Shown: positions 34,397 through 46,749 of the stretch, piece after piece
Layout of the letters: each line of letters starts with the position of its first letter
How positions within the stretch are numbered: position 1 is the first letter of the stretch
Assembly (NCBI GenBank): GCA_021307315.1
Contig: JAJSPD010000063.1
Coordinates: 124,001-188,000 of the forward strand
Source: Bisporella sp. PMI_857
Taxonomy: Eukaryota; Ascomycota; Leotiomycetes; Helotiales; Helotiaceae
Direction of reading: 5' to 3'
DNA length: 64,000 nucleotides
Notes under the pieces: model-generated
The model's input: the letters and a program-made list of their open reading frames with translations, nothing else
What the model was told of the DNA's origin: nothing
The model's database searches: none
Program-made: the position numbers and the translations under genes

Positions 34397-36524
34397 ATGG
34401 GAAAGCGATCCCTTGAAGACGCTGGCTTGACCAATGCGGATCCAAATATTACAGACGTAAAGAAATCAAAGAAAAGTAAGAAAGAAAAGCGTCAACGCAC
34501 CGAGGATCCAATTAGCGCAAATGGTGTGGAGAGTGGTGTAGAAAATAGAGAGAATCTCCCACAGAAGGACTATACACTCATATATGGGCTGGACGAAGTT
34601 GTGCAAGAGAAGCTGAAGCAGGCAAAGAATGCTGTTGCTAAGGCTCTGGCAGAAGACCCTCCTCTGAAAGTCCAGAAGGATAAAAAGGCAAAGGCAGAAG
34701 AAGAGGGTAAAAAATCCGAGAAGAAGAAGAAGAGGACCGAGGGGAAAGCTCTCACTGCTGAGGATGTAGCACTGAAAGCACAGCGAAAGGCAGAGAAGAA
34801 GGCCAGGGGAGAAGACGGACCGCCTAAAGAGGAATCTACACCTGTGCTGAAGGACGATGGAGTTGTTGATGAAGAGGAAAAGCTGAAAAAGGCACAGTGG
34901 AAGGCGGACAAGAAGGCACGGAAGGCTGCTGATAGAGAAGAAAGATCAAAAGGAAAGAAAGCAAAGAAGGATGCCACAAAGAAAGAGCCTATCGCCGAAC
35001 CAGCTATTTCAGAGCCTATAACAAATGGCACATCCGCAGAGAAAGAAGACAAAGAATCAGAGCCTCCTGTGTCAAAACCTGTCACGAATGGAGTCTCAGA
35101 GATATATACTGAAGACCCAAATCTCACAGCTCTCGCTCAAGCTGAAATCGACAAGTTCCTCGCAGACAATTTCATCACAATCACTGATCCTAAATCCACA
35201 ACCTTCCGCCCAATCACAAAATTCACCTATCTACCCGTCACTGATTCCTCTCAACTTACACCTTTCAAGGACTTCAAAGCCCCGACATCCATTCAGGCTG
35301 CAGCATGGCCCTTCCTCCTTGCCGGTCGGGACGTTATTGGAGTAGCAGAGACCGGCTCTGGAAAGACTATGGCCTTCGCCGTCCCCTGCGTGCGCTCTAT
35401 CTCCGCGCTGCCTAAAAACCAGCGCAACAAGGGCGCCAGGGCAGTCGTCGTATCACCAACTCGTGAGCTGGCAATGCAGAGCTTCGAGCAGATTACCAAG
35501 CTCGCTAAGGTTCATGGCTTGCAAACTGTATGTGTATACGGTGGTGTGCCCAAGCACCAGCAGCGCGAGGATCTCAAGACGGCAGATATCGTGATCGCCA
35601 CTCCAGGTCGTCTCAATGACCTCATCAACGAGGGGTTCGCGGATCTCAGTAAAGCGAAGTACGTCGTGCTTGATGAAGCCGATCGGATGCTAGACAAAGG
35701 ATTCGAGGAGGAGATCCGAAAGATCATCAATACCACCCCTGCTATCAGTGAGCGTCAAACATTGATGTTCACAGCCACCTGGCCTGAGTCAGTCCGCGCG
35801 CTTGCATCAACATTCATGCGCACCCCCGTCAAGATCACCATTGGTGACAATCCCACCGGCGACCTACGTGCGAACACACGCATTGTGCAGAAAGTTGAAG
35901 TCGTAGACCCTCGCTCCAAAGAGTTTCGCCTCATGCAACTTCTGAAAACACATTCGGCTGGTGCTAAGAAAAACGATCGCATCTTAGTTTTCTGCCTGTA
36001 TAAGAAGGAGGCCACCAGAGTCGAACAGTTTATTCGAGGAAAGGGTTTCAATGTAGGTGGCATACATGGGGATCTGAGTCAGGAGCAGAGAACGAGAAGT
36101 CTAGAGGCGTTTAAGAAGGGGAATACGCCAGTGCTTGTAGCGACTGACGTTGCAGCTAGAGGACTCGATATTCCAGATGTGCAGCTGGTTATTAACTGTA
36201 CATTCCCACTGACCGTGGAGGACTATGTTCACCGAATTGGACGAACAGGTAGAGCGGGAAAGGATGGCTTGGCTATCACACTATTTACTGAACATGATAA
36301 GGCACAGAGTGGAGCGTAGGTTTCCCTATCTTGGAGAGGTGTGGATTAAATTACTAACAATAGTTGATAGATTGATCAATGTCCTCAAAGCGGCGAACCA
36401 GGAGGTCCCAGAGGAACTTATGAAGTTCGGCACGACGGTCAAAAAGAAGGGCCACGAGGCCTACGGTGCATTTTTCAAAGATGTTGATTCCACAAAGACA
36501 GCGACAAAGATCACTTTTGATTAG
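34397..36524 (+). CDS. dbp3: ATP-dependent RNA helicase DBP3 (DEAD box)
   Basis: A nucleolar DEAD-box helicase needed for pre-rRNA processing and 60S subunit assembly (family knowledge). Coding exons 34397-36315 and 36371-36524 give 690 residues. The first 240 residues are very Lys/Glu-rich (nucleolar type) and make the protein longer than yeast Dbp3 (about 520). Helicase motifs in order: I AETGSGKT (about 318), Ia PTRELAMQ, Ib [16 protein letters not shown] (about 425), III as TAT in [25 protein letters not shown] (about 612). The TAT variant of the usual SAT together with the C-terminal [16 protein letters not shown] identifies the DBP3 subgroup. The ATG at 34397 ([10 protein letters not shown]) is preferred over an in-frame non-ATG codon at 34340. 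The stop is 63 bases from that of RFT1. Confidence 0.93.
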
Positions 36525-36587
36525 ACCAGACTAGACTGCTATAGACTAGAGCGCATCCCTTTGAGTTTTGAGGAGAAAACACTATTC

Positions 36588-38414
36588 TTATTTTCGTCCA
36601 CGTATTGAGTCATACGACTCGCGGAGGTATGCTCGTTCGTTGACAGCACTGTGAATTGTTAGCATAGGAATTTATGTATATAGAGTATAGAGCAAAGTGA
36701 AAGGGAGGAACTTACACAACTAGTACGAATATGCCTGCTACCGCTCCGCTCTTTAAAAGGTCTGAGAAACCACCAGTGAATGTCTTCTCTAAACCCCTCA
36801 ATCCTGCCCAGGCACCTACTGCAACGCCCACCGTTGTCGCTCTTGGAAGTAGTCCCCCACCCCCTATTCCGACCTGCCATCTCCGTAAATACTGCTTGAT
36901 AAACAAGCCACTCCAAACAATCCTTAGGAGCATATTCAACGAGTTTGCCCACACCAATCCCTCGGCCCCCATATCTAGGACTCGCAGGAAGAAATAAGCA
37001 GCAGACCCGAAGCCGGCACTAAAGGCTAGCATCCACGCCGATTGCTTGTTGACCTCTGCTTCGGTAGCAACAGACGAGACAAACGCTTCGGAGATGCCGT
37101 TCAGGGCCAAGAGCGGGATGTAGTAACAGTAGATGCCCAAAACGTGGCCAGCGCCAGAGGAGGCCCATCTCTTACCAGCTACTAAATTTAATAATAATGG
37201 TGCAACAGTCGGTCCTACAGCTAACACGCAGATGCTAAGCATCAGATAAGCCCTTAAGAGGCTATTCAGATCCGAGCGAGCTTTTTGGATTAAGGGCTTG
37301 GAAGGAGGGGAGGACGACGAGGAAAGGAGTTTTCCGAAGTGATTTCGCGAGGACTCTTCGATGGGCTGGAGGAGCAGGCGGGCGATGAGCCCACCATAGT
37401 TATTTGCTAAGGCGTAGATGCCCTGAGAGCGTGGGGTGGCGAGCCAGGAGATGAGGAGGGTGTCGCCTTGGGTAAGGATGTGTTTTATTATTGATTGGGC
37501 GAAGAGGCTTCCTCCTAGAGATAGGAGAGACCATGGAAAATAGCCTAGAAGGTAGGCTCCTTTTTCTCTGCATCATGTTAGTAAAGGAAGATGATTTTCG
37601 GATGTATGAAATGGAATTCATACTTGGAGTATATTGCAGTTGGGACCAGGAAGAAACCTCCAATACTAGAGATATCCCAAACGTTCCATAGGTAGACTAG
37701 GACTAAGATGACGGCATATCCCATCTGACCCGCAGCAAAAGGCAACACGCCGACCTCCCACCCTTTCCTCTTCGCGACCACCGCGAATCCGCACGTGGTG
37801 ATACACCGGAGAACCGTGGCGATACCTTCAGCTCTTGCACGAATCCCAACACGCCCTTTCTGCTGCACAACCACGAAAGACGGCTCTGCCAACAGCTCCC
37901 AAAATGCAGCTATCCCATAGATCTGTAAACTGAGACCGAAATACGGTGTCTCTAGGACAGATATGTCGCCCGACCTCAGGGTACTAGTGTATAGCAGCGC
38001 AAGAACTAGTGCAAAGAAAGCACCTAGATAAATTGCTATATATGCGAGATTCACAATCCCCTGCGTCCGTCCTGCTGCCGTGCTGCCATCCACGTGACCA
38101 CCTGGCACTTTCTCATCATTCTTCTTTTCAAGCTTTCCATCTTTCTCTCCTTGCACAGGATCAGCCTGTCTTTGCAACGCAACCCTCAAGCTCTCTCTCG
38201 AGAAAAACAAAACAGAGATGGAATAAACCTCTAGCTGTGTCGATATGCCGAGTAGTTCAGGGGAGAGGTAGCGCAAGAGAAGCTGGTTGGCGATGAATGT
38301 CAGGGCTCGGGAGCCGACTTGGAGGGCGATGAGCAGAGAGGCCCCGCTGGCGGAGGTAGAGAGGAGGGAGCCTCTCTTCTCGGGCGGCTTCTGCGGCGGT
38401 TGCGAGGAAGCCAT
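36588..38414 (-). CDS. rft1: RFT1, ER oligosaccharide-lipid translocation protein
   Basis: This multi-span ER membrane protein is required for N-glycosylation, at the step of the Man5GlcNAc2-PP-dolichol intermediate (family knowledge; direct flippase activity is disputed). Minus-strand exons 37624-38414, 36716-37567 and 36588-36648 give 567 residues. The start is MASSQPPQKPPEKRG, followed by the family-typical ALQVGSRALTFIANQLLLRY. FFSRESLRVALQR, EKGAYLLGYFPWSLLSLGG (across intron 1), GIYALANNYGGLIARLLLQP and ISEAFVSSVATEAEVN are further RFT1 signatures. About a dozen hydrophobic spans alternate with short loops. A lysine-rich loop near residues 85-110 is the cytosolic insertion often seen in fungi. 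It is convergent with DBP3, and its 5' side faces the SDR gene. Confidence 0.94.
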
Positions 38415-39064
38415 TTAGAGAGCAAGGAAGGGCAGTTGTGTTCAAGTGTGCTCTGGAAAGGGGTTGTTGCGTAGTGACAACCAAACGAGTTGATAGAGAC
38501 ACCCGTCATTGTCCGTTCCGGATTTACCGAACTGCCGAGCGGCACCGGTTACCCCATTTCGGCTTGACACGAAGTTGATAACCGAGCGTCTCACAGCATC
38601 ACGTGTACCGCACTGGATTTACATTACAATATCGTATAAAAATGAGCAATTGGATATAAACAACATAAGAACGAAGGACAAATTTCACCTGAATCAACTA
38701 CAAATCAAAGGGTTCGGATGATGGTTGCTGAGATAAACGTAGTTGAGTTTGAACTAATTCCGTTCCAGCCATCTCTAGATACGTATTTGTAAGCAAGAAA
38801 CCTTACTCAATTAACTCTATTCCGTTATTCACTTGATTTATCAAAGACCCTATGTCGTATTGTTTGAGTCCCTTCGATTGAGAAGGCTTCGGAGATAAAT
38901 GGGATTAAGTGCCTCTATCACCGGACAACGGCTACACTGACGCAATCTATTTGTCTTCGAGTAGCACGCCTAACCCTGCTGCAGAAACCTCTACCTGCAT
39001 ATATATTGTACTCTGTTTTTCGGTAATCTACCATACTACTGTTCTAACTAAGTGCTATTCCACG
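38415..39064. promoter_or_regulatory. Divergent 5' region of RFT1 and the SDR gene
   Basis: These 650 bases between two opposite starts contain no recognisable gene. The in-frame extension of the SDR frame back to 38909 begins with a non-ATG codon and is not believed to be coding. Confidence 0.5.
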
Positions 39065-39775
39065 ATGTCCAAAATCTTCATAACCGGCTCCGCCGACGGT
39101 CTTGGTCTGCTCGCCGCTCAAGCTCTCACAAAACGAGGTCACAACATCTACCTCCACGCCCGCAATGCATCTCGCGCCAAAGATGCACAGTCTGCATGCC
39201 CCGAAGCAAAAGACGTCTTTATAGCCGAACTTTCTTCTGCCTCAGAAGTCAAACGCTTGGCCGAGCAGCTGAATGAGAATGGCCCTTGGGATGCCATCGT
39301 CCACAATGCGGGCGTAATGCGCGGAGACAGCATTTTCGCCGTCAACACCCTCGCGCCATATATCCTCACGTGCCTTGTGAACCCACCAGCAAAACGCGTC
39401 ATTTTCCTTTCAAGCTCAATGCATCAAGGTGGCGATCCGTCGCTCAAGAATATCGAGCAGAGCGGGTATAGCGATACCAAGCTGCATAATATCATGCTTG
39501 CGTTCTGGTTCGCGCGGAAGTTTGGAGGAGAAGGTGTGAGTTGCAATAGTTTGGATCCCGGATGGGTGCCGACGAAGATGGGGGGGCGTAGCGCACCGGA
39601 TAGTATTGAGGAAGCGGTTGAGACCTATGTTGCGCTTGCGGAAGGGAACGGCGAGACAGGGAAGCATTGGCGTCAGCGAAAGGAGAAGGCGACCATGAAT
39701 GAGGCTAAAGATGAGGAGAGGCAGGAGAAGCTGATTGGGATCTTGGAGAAGATATCAAGCATTTCTCCACGATAG
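39065..39775 (+). CDS. Short-chain dehydrogenase/reductase, classical type
   Basis: A single-exon NAD(P)-dependent oxidoreductase of 236 residues; the substrate is unknown. The Rossmann motif TGSADGLG is near residue 7, and the Arg/Lys after beta-2 (LHARNASRAK) suggests NADP preference (inference). VHNAGVM, the catalytic serine in FLSSSMHQGG, the YSDTK active-site tetrad element and the following LDPGWVPTKMGG are all in order. The region between NAG and the active-site serine is shorter than in most SDRs, and the C-terminus is Lys/Glu-rich. The ATG at 39065 directly precedes the first beta strand (MSKIFITGS) and is preferred over the upstream non-ATG frame. No pathway context is visible in its neighbours. 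Confidence 0.9.
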   Translation: MSKIFITGSADGLGLLAAQALTKRGHNIYLHARNASRAKDAQSACPEAKDVFIAELSSASEVKRLAEQLNENGPWDAIVHNAGVMRGDSIFAVNTLAPYILTCLVNPPAKRVIFLSSSMHQGGDPSLKNIEQSGYSDTKLHNIMLAFWFARKFGGEGVSCNSLDPGWVPTKMGGRSAPDSIEEAVETYVALAEGNGETGKHWRQRKEKATMNEAKDEERQEKLIGILEKISSISPR

Positions 39776-41360
39776 TTCGCATCCGTTAATCTTTACTTGC
39801 AGCAAGGATAATCAAATCTAAATGTGGGTTTCAGTCATTGAGTGATGCGGGATCTGTTTAGGTCGATTTGAGCAGGCAGAAGGATAAAAATTACCTGATA
39901 CCATATTATTATAATATGAATCCTTTTGGTTTCATTCTAGGAAGATCTGAAATATGGAAGTGAACATTACATGAATAATTTATACAAGTTCCAAAATATC
40001 ATGGCCCTAGCTGCATTAAATTCCAATTTGTTTCCCGATTCTTTTGGCACACCTATAGAAGCGGGTTCATTGCCATAATACCTCAGAAGCCCGAAGTAAG
40101 ATCACCTCCTGCATAATTCTAAAATGCCGACCAAAAAGAAAACCAATTTCAGCTCTATCAAAGTGCCCATCACCTGCCAAAGACATACCCACACAATCCC
40201 CAGCCACACAGAGCATTCGTCTCCTCCTACGTGCCAGCAACACCACAGCCCACCCTCAACCGTTTCCCATCTACCAATACAGCAGGAAAAACTCGCACAT
40301 CTCTCCCATCTGAATTTTGCATTGGTTGTTTAGCGCGACCCGGACACTTCCCGAATCATATCCTACCTGTAGGAGCGAAACTCAATTTCCTGATAACTTA
40401 TCGTCCAGAGTGAGCACGTAGATATCCTCGTTTAAATAAGATTGTGGGGTATATGTATAAAATTAAATATCAGTGTGTATCTACCCAGATACATACCAAT
40501 TTGATTGCTTGAAGCATGTCCATAATTACGACGTTGACAAACGCTAAGACAATCCGTAGCTCGGAGAAGTACTCGTCCAGTGACCCAAAGGACCACGCCG
40601 ACGGCACAGGCAGAGGGCTGGACTTTTATAATTAAATTACAACTGAGTGGCTGAACGCGCAGCATCAGATAGCACAGGCCAGTCTCAAAAAATTATACTA
40701 AACATCAAAAAGGGTTCAGATGTTGACCGTTGTATAAGAGCCAATTAATGATGGGCTCGCTTAATCCAGGGGTATATTTTACCTCGGGTGGTGGCGGAGT
40801 ACCTGTCAGCATCTTACGACATTGCACTAATACGTTCACAAGTAGCACAAAAATACCGAGCCCAAGTTGCTGACCAGAATCTCACTCGATACATTATTCA
40901 GCTTTATGCATGTGCATCTCTCTGCACCGACGAATTGAAAAGCTATGGTACCAATGTATATACTCAAAGCTGATGCCTCGGGTCGTTCATTGATCTTGGC
41001 ATGTTGCAACGAGTTGTTACAGCCTAAGGTTCAAGAGACTTTGTGTTGTTCCATTGGGAAAGTGAGCCTTTTGGTGAGATTTCTTTCGCTCTGACATAAA
41101 CCCACTAGAAAGATAATGGTGCCATTCTACTTGCTGGCCAAGATTCAGCTCTTGCTTGTAGATCCCGTATGGGACAATAACAAAAAACGTAGGTTGTCTG
41201 TAAGTATCTTATTTCGAAGAGACGGTATACTAAAGCTCAGCTGGAGCAATTGTTCGAGTATAAAGCTTCCGATCATCGCCTTCATTTCCTCATCTATCAT
41301 CAGCAATCTATCTTCTACTCACCTTCAATTGTTCACAATTACTCTTAATACTTTTCTAAG
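39776..41360. other. Intergenic, AT-leaning, no gene recognised
   Basis: These 1.6 kb between the SDR and GH16 genes are AT-rich compared with the core genes. Open frames at 40124-40333, 40432-40665 and 40788-40973 have no recognisable motif. The part next to 41360 must hold the GH16 promoter. Confidence 0.5.
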
Positions 41361-42511
41361 ATGCATTACTTATCCTTTGTTCACATCCTATCCCTTCTCG
41401 GTGGCTCCCTCGCCGCCATCCCGGCTATGGAGAACTACCACGTCGTTTGGGCCGACGACTTTAACGGCGAGAATGGTGTGCTACCCAACACCTCGAACTG
41501 GGAATACCAAATCTCAACTCCCGACACGAATTCAAACCAGGAGGTCCAGTATTATCAAAAGAGTACAAAGAATGCTTTCTTGTCCGGCGCAGGCACGGCT
41601 TGGATTGCGCCTGGTATGTTTTGCTCCTTTTAAAAGATAGTAGATGGAAAAGGGATGAGAAAGGGAGGAAGGACTGACGGTAATAGTACATGAGAGCGAT
41701 GGCCGTTGGACATCCGCCCGTCTCCGGTCCTGGAAAAACTGGAAGAGCGAGCCAGGAAAGAAGATGGTCATTCAAGCTGAGATCCGCTTTGGACAGTCTC
41801 CTACAGAGAAACAAAAAGGGATTTGGCCTGCATTTTGGACACTTGGACAAGCTTGTAAGCCCCTTTGCAAACACGTTATGAAGCCAATAATAACGAGGGA
41901 ATGTTAGGTCGATCGCCAGGTAACTGGCCCGCCTGTGGGGAATTTGACATTATGGAGCTCGCGGATGGGCGATCGACTACTGTTGCAAACGTGCATTACG
42001 GGAGAAACGGCCGGATTAGCAAAGGCTCAAGTCCTTTCCCATTTGACCGTACTCAGTACGTCCTCAGTCTCTTGCCTCCATCCTGTTCTACCAAGCTCGC
42101 GAAGCAGTCCGGGAAAGTAGCGCTGATGAATTGACAGGTACCACACGTACGCTGTGAAAATTGACAGGGAGCCCGCAGCATGGCAAGAGCAGAAAATCCA
42201 ATTCTACCTTGACGGAACAATGTATCACCAGGTGACCGGCGCGCAAGTTGGGAATCTTGAGGACTGGACTATCTTGGCTCACACTCCTATCTATATCACG
42301 CTGAATGTGGCGGTTGGCGGCGGTGGATATGCCGGACCCACTGACGGTAACACTGGTACGTATACCTTGGTTCTGTGTGTCCCGATGAGCGACGAAGAGG
42401 AGCATTGGAGGCGATTATAAGGCTTTGAGATATGATGGCTGACTTTCAGTAGGCTCTGGACCTGGTGTTGGCTACGAACTTAGATACGTTGCTGTCTATG
42501 GGCGGAACTAA
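41361..42511 (+). CDS. Secreted glycoside hydrolase family 16 enzyme
   Basis: A GH16 enzyme, probably acting on beta-1,3- or mixed beta-glucan (exact substrate not determinable here). Coding exons 41361-41613, 41687-41854, 41908-42055, 42138-42355 and 42450-42511 give 282 residues. A signal peptide is visible (MHYLSFVHILSLLGGSLAA). The catalytic motif GEFDIMELAD (E-x-D-x-x-E type) is in exon 3, followed by ANVHYGRNG. IQFYLDGTMYHQV and YITLNVAVGGGGYAGP are typical later strands of the jelly-roll fold, and the protein ends RYVAVYGRN. Length and lack of extra domains fit a single-domain secreted enzyme. It is the last intact gene before the AT-rich block. Confidence 0.93.
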
Positions 42512-43766
42512 GGCGGCGCCAAGCATAACGTGAGATGCTTGCGGTTGGCAGACTTCGAGCAAGACTGTGTAGTGTTTTACTTAAAATAGGAAAGGAAGGA
42601 GTTGAAGGGGATTTATTTCTGATTTTATATTCTATAGGGCAGGTTCCAGTTGCAATGTTGGCCAAGCAATATATTTCTTAACTAGAACAAAATCGTGTAG
42701 CTTCTTTATATCCAACCCGCGTCTTTTAATGATCTCTCAGGCCCTTTTCGAGAGAGTAATTCCAGCCTTTGTCTCAGTAGTAGCTGAGTGGGCCAGTCCC
42801 TCCAACCCATGTTCATTCGGATTAGCATCTTTGTCATGACGATGAATAGTCTTTTTACGGTATGGAAACATACTAGTATAACCTTATCTCAAATTGCCTA
42901 CTAGGCTAGCACAGGCATATTCATCGTATAAGAACTCCATATTGGCAGCGCTGCTCTTCTTTAGCGCGGGTTGACATTTTTGCGATATATAATTCGTCAG
43001 AGAATGAATGTCATGGTTGTCTAAGTTCTCAAGAGTGAAGATTCGGTGAGATTGTTGATTACTCTATGTCTCGGGAGAGACTGTTATGTCTGAACTTGAT
43101 CATGTTTTGCTTCCACCTATACCCGCAATTATAATTATATATTGAACATTTAGCTGCATATATTTGATGTGCGTTTTAATGCGAATTATCTGATTTAAAT
43201 AGTTATCAAAGATATACGGTAATAGAGAAATATATAGGAGGTAATACGCTACTGAAGAAAACCTACTTAAACATCACTGTTCAAGTCTGTTCTCTCGAAA
43301 GACGTCATTTACCAAATTACTTTTAAATAGCCCTAGATTCAAGCCATTTTCGTAAGAAACTAGTTAGTACACTTCTTGATAAAGGCTCCAGATTATAGCG
43401 TATAGTATTTCTCAAGTGTTTGCATATAGTGATAGTTTATCAATTCTCATTTAACGAACGTTGATTATTACTCTTACGATAGAACACAAATCTCGACAAT
43501 TTATGAGCCTTGTATAATAACGTCATTCCAAGCATTGTTTCAAAAATCTGCACTATTTATATAACACTTATTTACACTCCAGCTCTTGTTGTTATGCAAC
43601 CCCAACCTTTCCCAACGAGGGTTAGTCGCATTTTCCAATAACTCAGGCCAATCACTTCGTAACTGGCTGAAATCTCGCTTTTGTCACCAGCAACGCCTCG
43701 ACCTACTAACAGTATTGCCTAGTCTGAACATAAAAGCCACCTCCTATAACTTGCGACAATAAAACT

Positions 43767-44501
43767 ATGCTTCCACAGGACCTTCAAAGAATAGCTATCA
43801 CCCTCCGAGACTTGCAACTACCACCCGGACAGAAATTAAGGGGTCTCAAGGGCGAAGAGGTAAAGGGTAGGCATATGGATGATATTAAGGAAGATAAGTG
43901 TCATGTACTTTACACACGTGACACACCGTATGAAATAGGTTTGGTCTCATTCTAGAATCGTGTATAACACTCACTTAGTACTCAGAACTCAATCGAGGTT
44001 TCTCACTTTAATATATGGTCATAAGAGGCAGCAAGCCTCGACAACTTCCGCCTTTAAAGATTTCCAGTTTTCAGTGAATCAATATCCTCTAGGTCCAGCA
44101 TGGATGAGTTTCCTTCGCAACTTCTTACCTCGACTAGATTATTAGGCTGTTTTCACTCTCGGTGATATACGGCTGGTGAATATCATGGATGCCAATGATA
44201 ACTGCATTTTGACTGGAATTGTGAAACGGCCACGCCTATTGGTTGGTATTTGCTTAGGAATCCCTTGGCATGGTCACTCCTATTTATCATTCTGTAGAGA
44301 GATTCGATTCTAGTTCTTTAATTAATTGGATATGCCCTATTCGATACTATTACCTCCTTATTACAAGACCTGGTTGCGGGTGTGACAGGAATCATTGACT
44401 GGGAAACAAGTGGATTCTACCCTGAATACCTCGAATCGGCACAAGTACTACAGTTGTTCGGTAGAAATGTCGAAAACGACTGGTATAAATATCTTCCATA
44501 G
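43767..44501 (+). pseudogene. Remnant of an APH-family phosphotransferase
   Basis: Pieces of a fungal aminoglycoside phosphotransferase/choline kinase-like (APH) protein lie in order. LQRIAITLRDLQLPPGQ (43785 onward) matches the region before the family's N-terminal linker. LGPAWMSFLRNFLPRLD is followed, near 44147, by VFTLGDIRLVNIM, which resembles the catalytic HGDLxxxN loop with the His replaced by Leu. VTGIIDWETSGFYPEYLE (44382 on) is the metal-binding DWE segment and ends at a TAG (44499-44501). The pieces are separated by stops, and an extra stretch of about 150 bases separates the loop from the DWE segment. Loss of the catalytic His and several stops indicate a dead gene. Confidence 0.6.
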
Positions 44502-44610
44502 TGTATTTCTCTAGCGAGACATTTAGAATGGTTCTTAGTTGGACGTGTTTGACGGTATTCTATTGGCTACTCAGCAGTTAAAGAGAACCATTATTACATG
44601 GCTGTGTAAT

Positions 44611-44701
44611 TGTTGGAACCCATGTAACTAGTCACGTGAAGAGTTGTGGGTCCCTTTCGGGACCTGCAACCTCTTCGCGACACGTAGGTTAGAACACAAC
44701 A
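44611..44701. mobile_element. Putative small solo LTR or LTR-like element
   Basis: A 91-base unit begins TGTTGG and ends CACAACA, so its ends are inverted as in Copia-type LTRs. It contains a strong internal palindrome around GGTCCCTTTCGGGACC. The five bases before (GTAAT) and after (ACAAT) match at three positions and could both derive from GCAAT by C-to-T type changes, as RIP would give. The element is short for an LTR, and no second copy or internal domain is seen, so this remains tentative. Confidence 0.3.
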
Positions 44702-45808
44702 ACAATCGACACATCTTACACCTGACGCCAACGAGCATACTAAGTGAAATCACTAGTCTGCCCGGCGACCCGTGAGATGCAGTCGACCGACAGTAATATT
44801 GTCTTTGACTATCGAAAGATTGATAGAGATATTCTAGGAATTAGCTCAGGAATTCTGGATAACCAAAATTTAAAAGCAATAAATTCCAAAGAGATCAACC
44901 AGACTTGAAAGGAAAAACGGTACAGATTGTACAAATTGAAATTACGCAGCGGCCAACTATACATCCTGCCGTGCTTTTATCTTCTGACGCCATGTTATAG
45001 TACAGTGCAACTTGGTGGGGCGTTTCTAGATTTGACGACCTGCGAGGAGAGTGCATAGTTTACTGTGAATTGGAAAGAGTAAATATAACCATAGTTGGCA
45101 CCGTGGAGCAGGTCCATCTGGAGCGCTGTAATATCTCTATTTAAGTGTTTGATTTATGAGGCTTATAGGTACTGTAACTGTTGTGATTTTTTCTCTATAC
45201 CTGGTGGCCATGTGGCTACTGATATGGCGCAAGCCGAAAAGAGAGCCATGCTATAAATACGTAGCATAGCGCTTACAGCAGCCGAAAGAACTGTGAAATT
45301 AAATATATATAAATTTAATTAAGTAAGCTTAAGGACCTCCAACAGCCCGAATACTACAGTGCGCTCTAGTTGATTTAAATGGCATGGCGAATGACTCCTA
45401 CCTCCACTGCTTAGCAGCCGTTTTATCTTCAAATCGAAAATCAAATCTCGAGATCAAGCGGACAACGACTATTTTAATCAGAGGGACGCGTGAAAGCGAT
45501 CAGGACTACAAGTTTGAGTTACTTGTTAGCCAGAAAATATAGCCCAATCAAGACTATAGAAGGTTTCATAAAAGCAAAAAAGAAAAGGAAGGCTGAGGAA
45601 GACAAAATTTCAATGGGTAGTAACTATGATCCGAAACTTATAATGCAAGGATCTAAACCCGCTAGACAAGGTATTTCTCGGGCGCCTCTGTAAACCTCGA
45701 TATTGTTTTTGTAAAGCGCCGCACATCAAAGCGCTTTGCTTCGGAATAGGCTCTCCCGTCGTGCATTGCATCTTCTAAAAACACACACACTAATTCTTCT
45801 TCTTTAAC

Positions 45809-46153
45809 ATGTGGTCCCCCACTCGGAAATCTGAACGGTTCCATGGCTTTGCGGCGAATTGTAACTATAGGGTCGAGAAATTGCTGAGCATTAATTCATT
45901 TTCAAGAACTTCCAGCTCTTACGCGAATCTAATGGATTGGTTCTCACCACTTCCTTCACGAAGCTATCTGGTTATCTCATTTGGACAGCGAAGGCCTGGA
46001 ATCACAAGGGTTGCAATCAAGTATAGCTCGATGACAAGGACTTACAAAATTGATAAGATTAAGAAGAGATTGGGCTACAGGCCACGGGTTAGTATGGAGG
46101 AGGGCATCTGTCGGTCCGGGGAGTCATTTCGTACAGACAAAAAGAAACTTTGA
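45809..46153 (+). pseudogene. 3' remnant of a 3-beta-HSD/sterol dehydrogenase-like gene
   Basis: The open frame encodes the C-terminal part of an extended-SDR protein of the 3-beta-hydroxysteroid dehydrogenase family. FGQRRPGITRV is followed by YSSMTRTYKIDKIKKRLGY and PRVSMEEGI, the conserved ending in which the last helices close the substrate pocket. The N-terminal Rossmann half, with its GxxGxxG motif, is not found upstream in any frame, and the sequence before about 45800 is interrupted by stops. The translation starts with unrelated residues, so this looks like a truncated relic rather than a small gene. Confidence 0.5.
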
Positions 46154-46749
46154 TATATGGACCTAGTGCATAGCATTCAAGTGGCGCAGTAGTTGAAATT
46201 GATTTCCATTTAGAAATTCAATGATTCTCCATTCTCAAACAAGGGTTTACAAGCCTGTGAAGGATTATATCGTAAAGGAGAGAGATTGTTAGTATTAATT
46301 GACATTTAAATACAGTACCTATTCACCAAATTCTTTCGATTCACAACGCAATATGCCGCAGATATTTTAGCCGCCAAGCTTCCAACAGTCAGGTTTTCCG
46401 TGCTACAATATCCTATTGTTGCAATAACTCTCCATGACTTGTTACCTTTGGAGGGTTTAAAGTCATCAATAGGCCTGCTTGAATCTATTTGGCATTCCGT
46501 GCTGTACCCGCTCTTACCGCGGTTGCTTCTGAAAACCAAAAAAAAAAAAGTGTGTAAGCTATTAAAAGTTAGGTTCATGTATGATTTCCCCTTGCTGAAT
46601 GCAATCGGTAAGCTCGACATCGATGCAGCTATAATACCAAGATTTATTTCGATAATCCTAATAGTAACTGGGATTATATAAAGGCTAAAGCAAAATCATT
46701 TTGGGGCTTTACGTGAATTTAGAGTTCACAACCCACATCTTTATCTGCG

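Noticed and set aside
34570..35127. 185-codon minus-strand frame opposite DBP3
   Set aside because: It is the mirror of the Lys/Glu-rich DBP3 N-terminus, giving a Ser/Phe/Ala-rich shadow translation.
40788..40973. 61-codon frame upstream of the GH16 gene
   Set aside because: It looked faintly like a hydrolase fragment, but no catalytic motif or continuation could be found.
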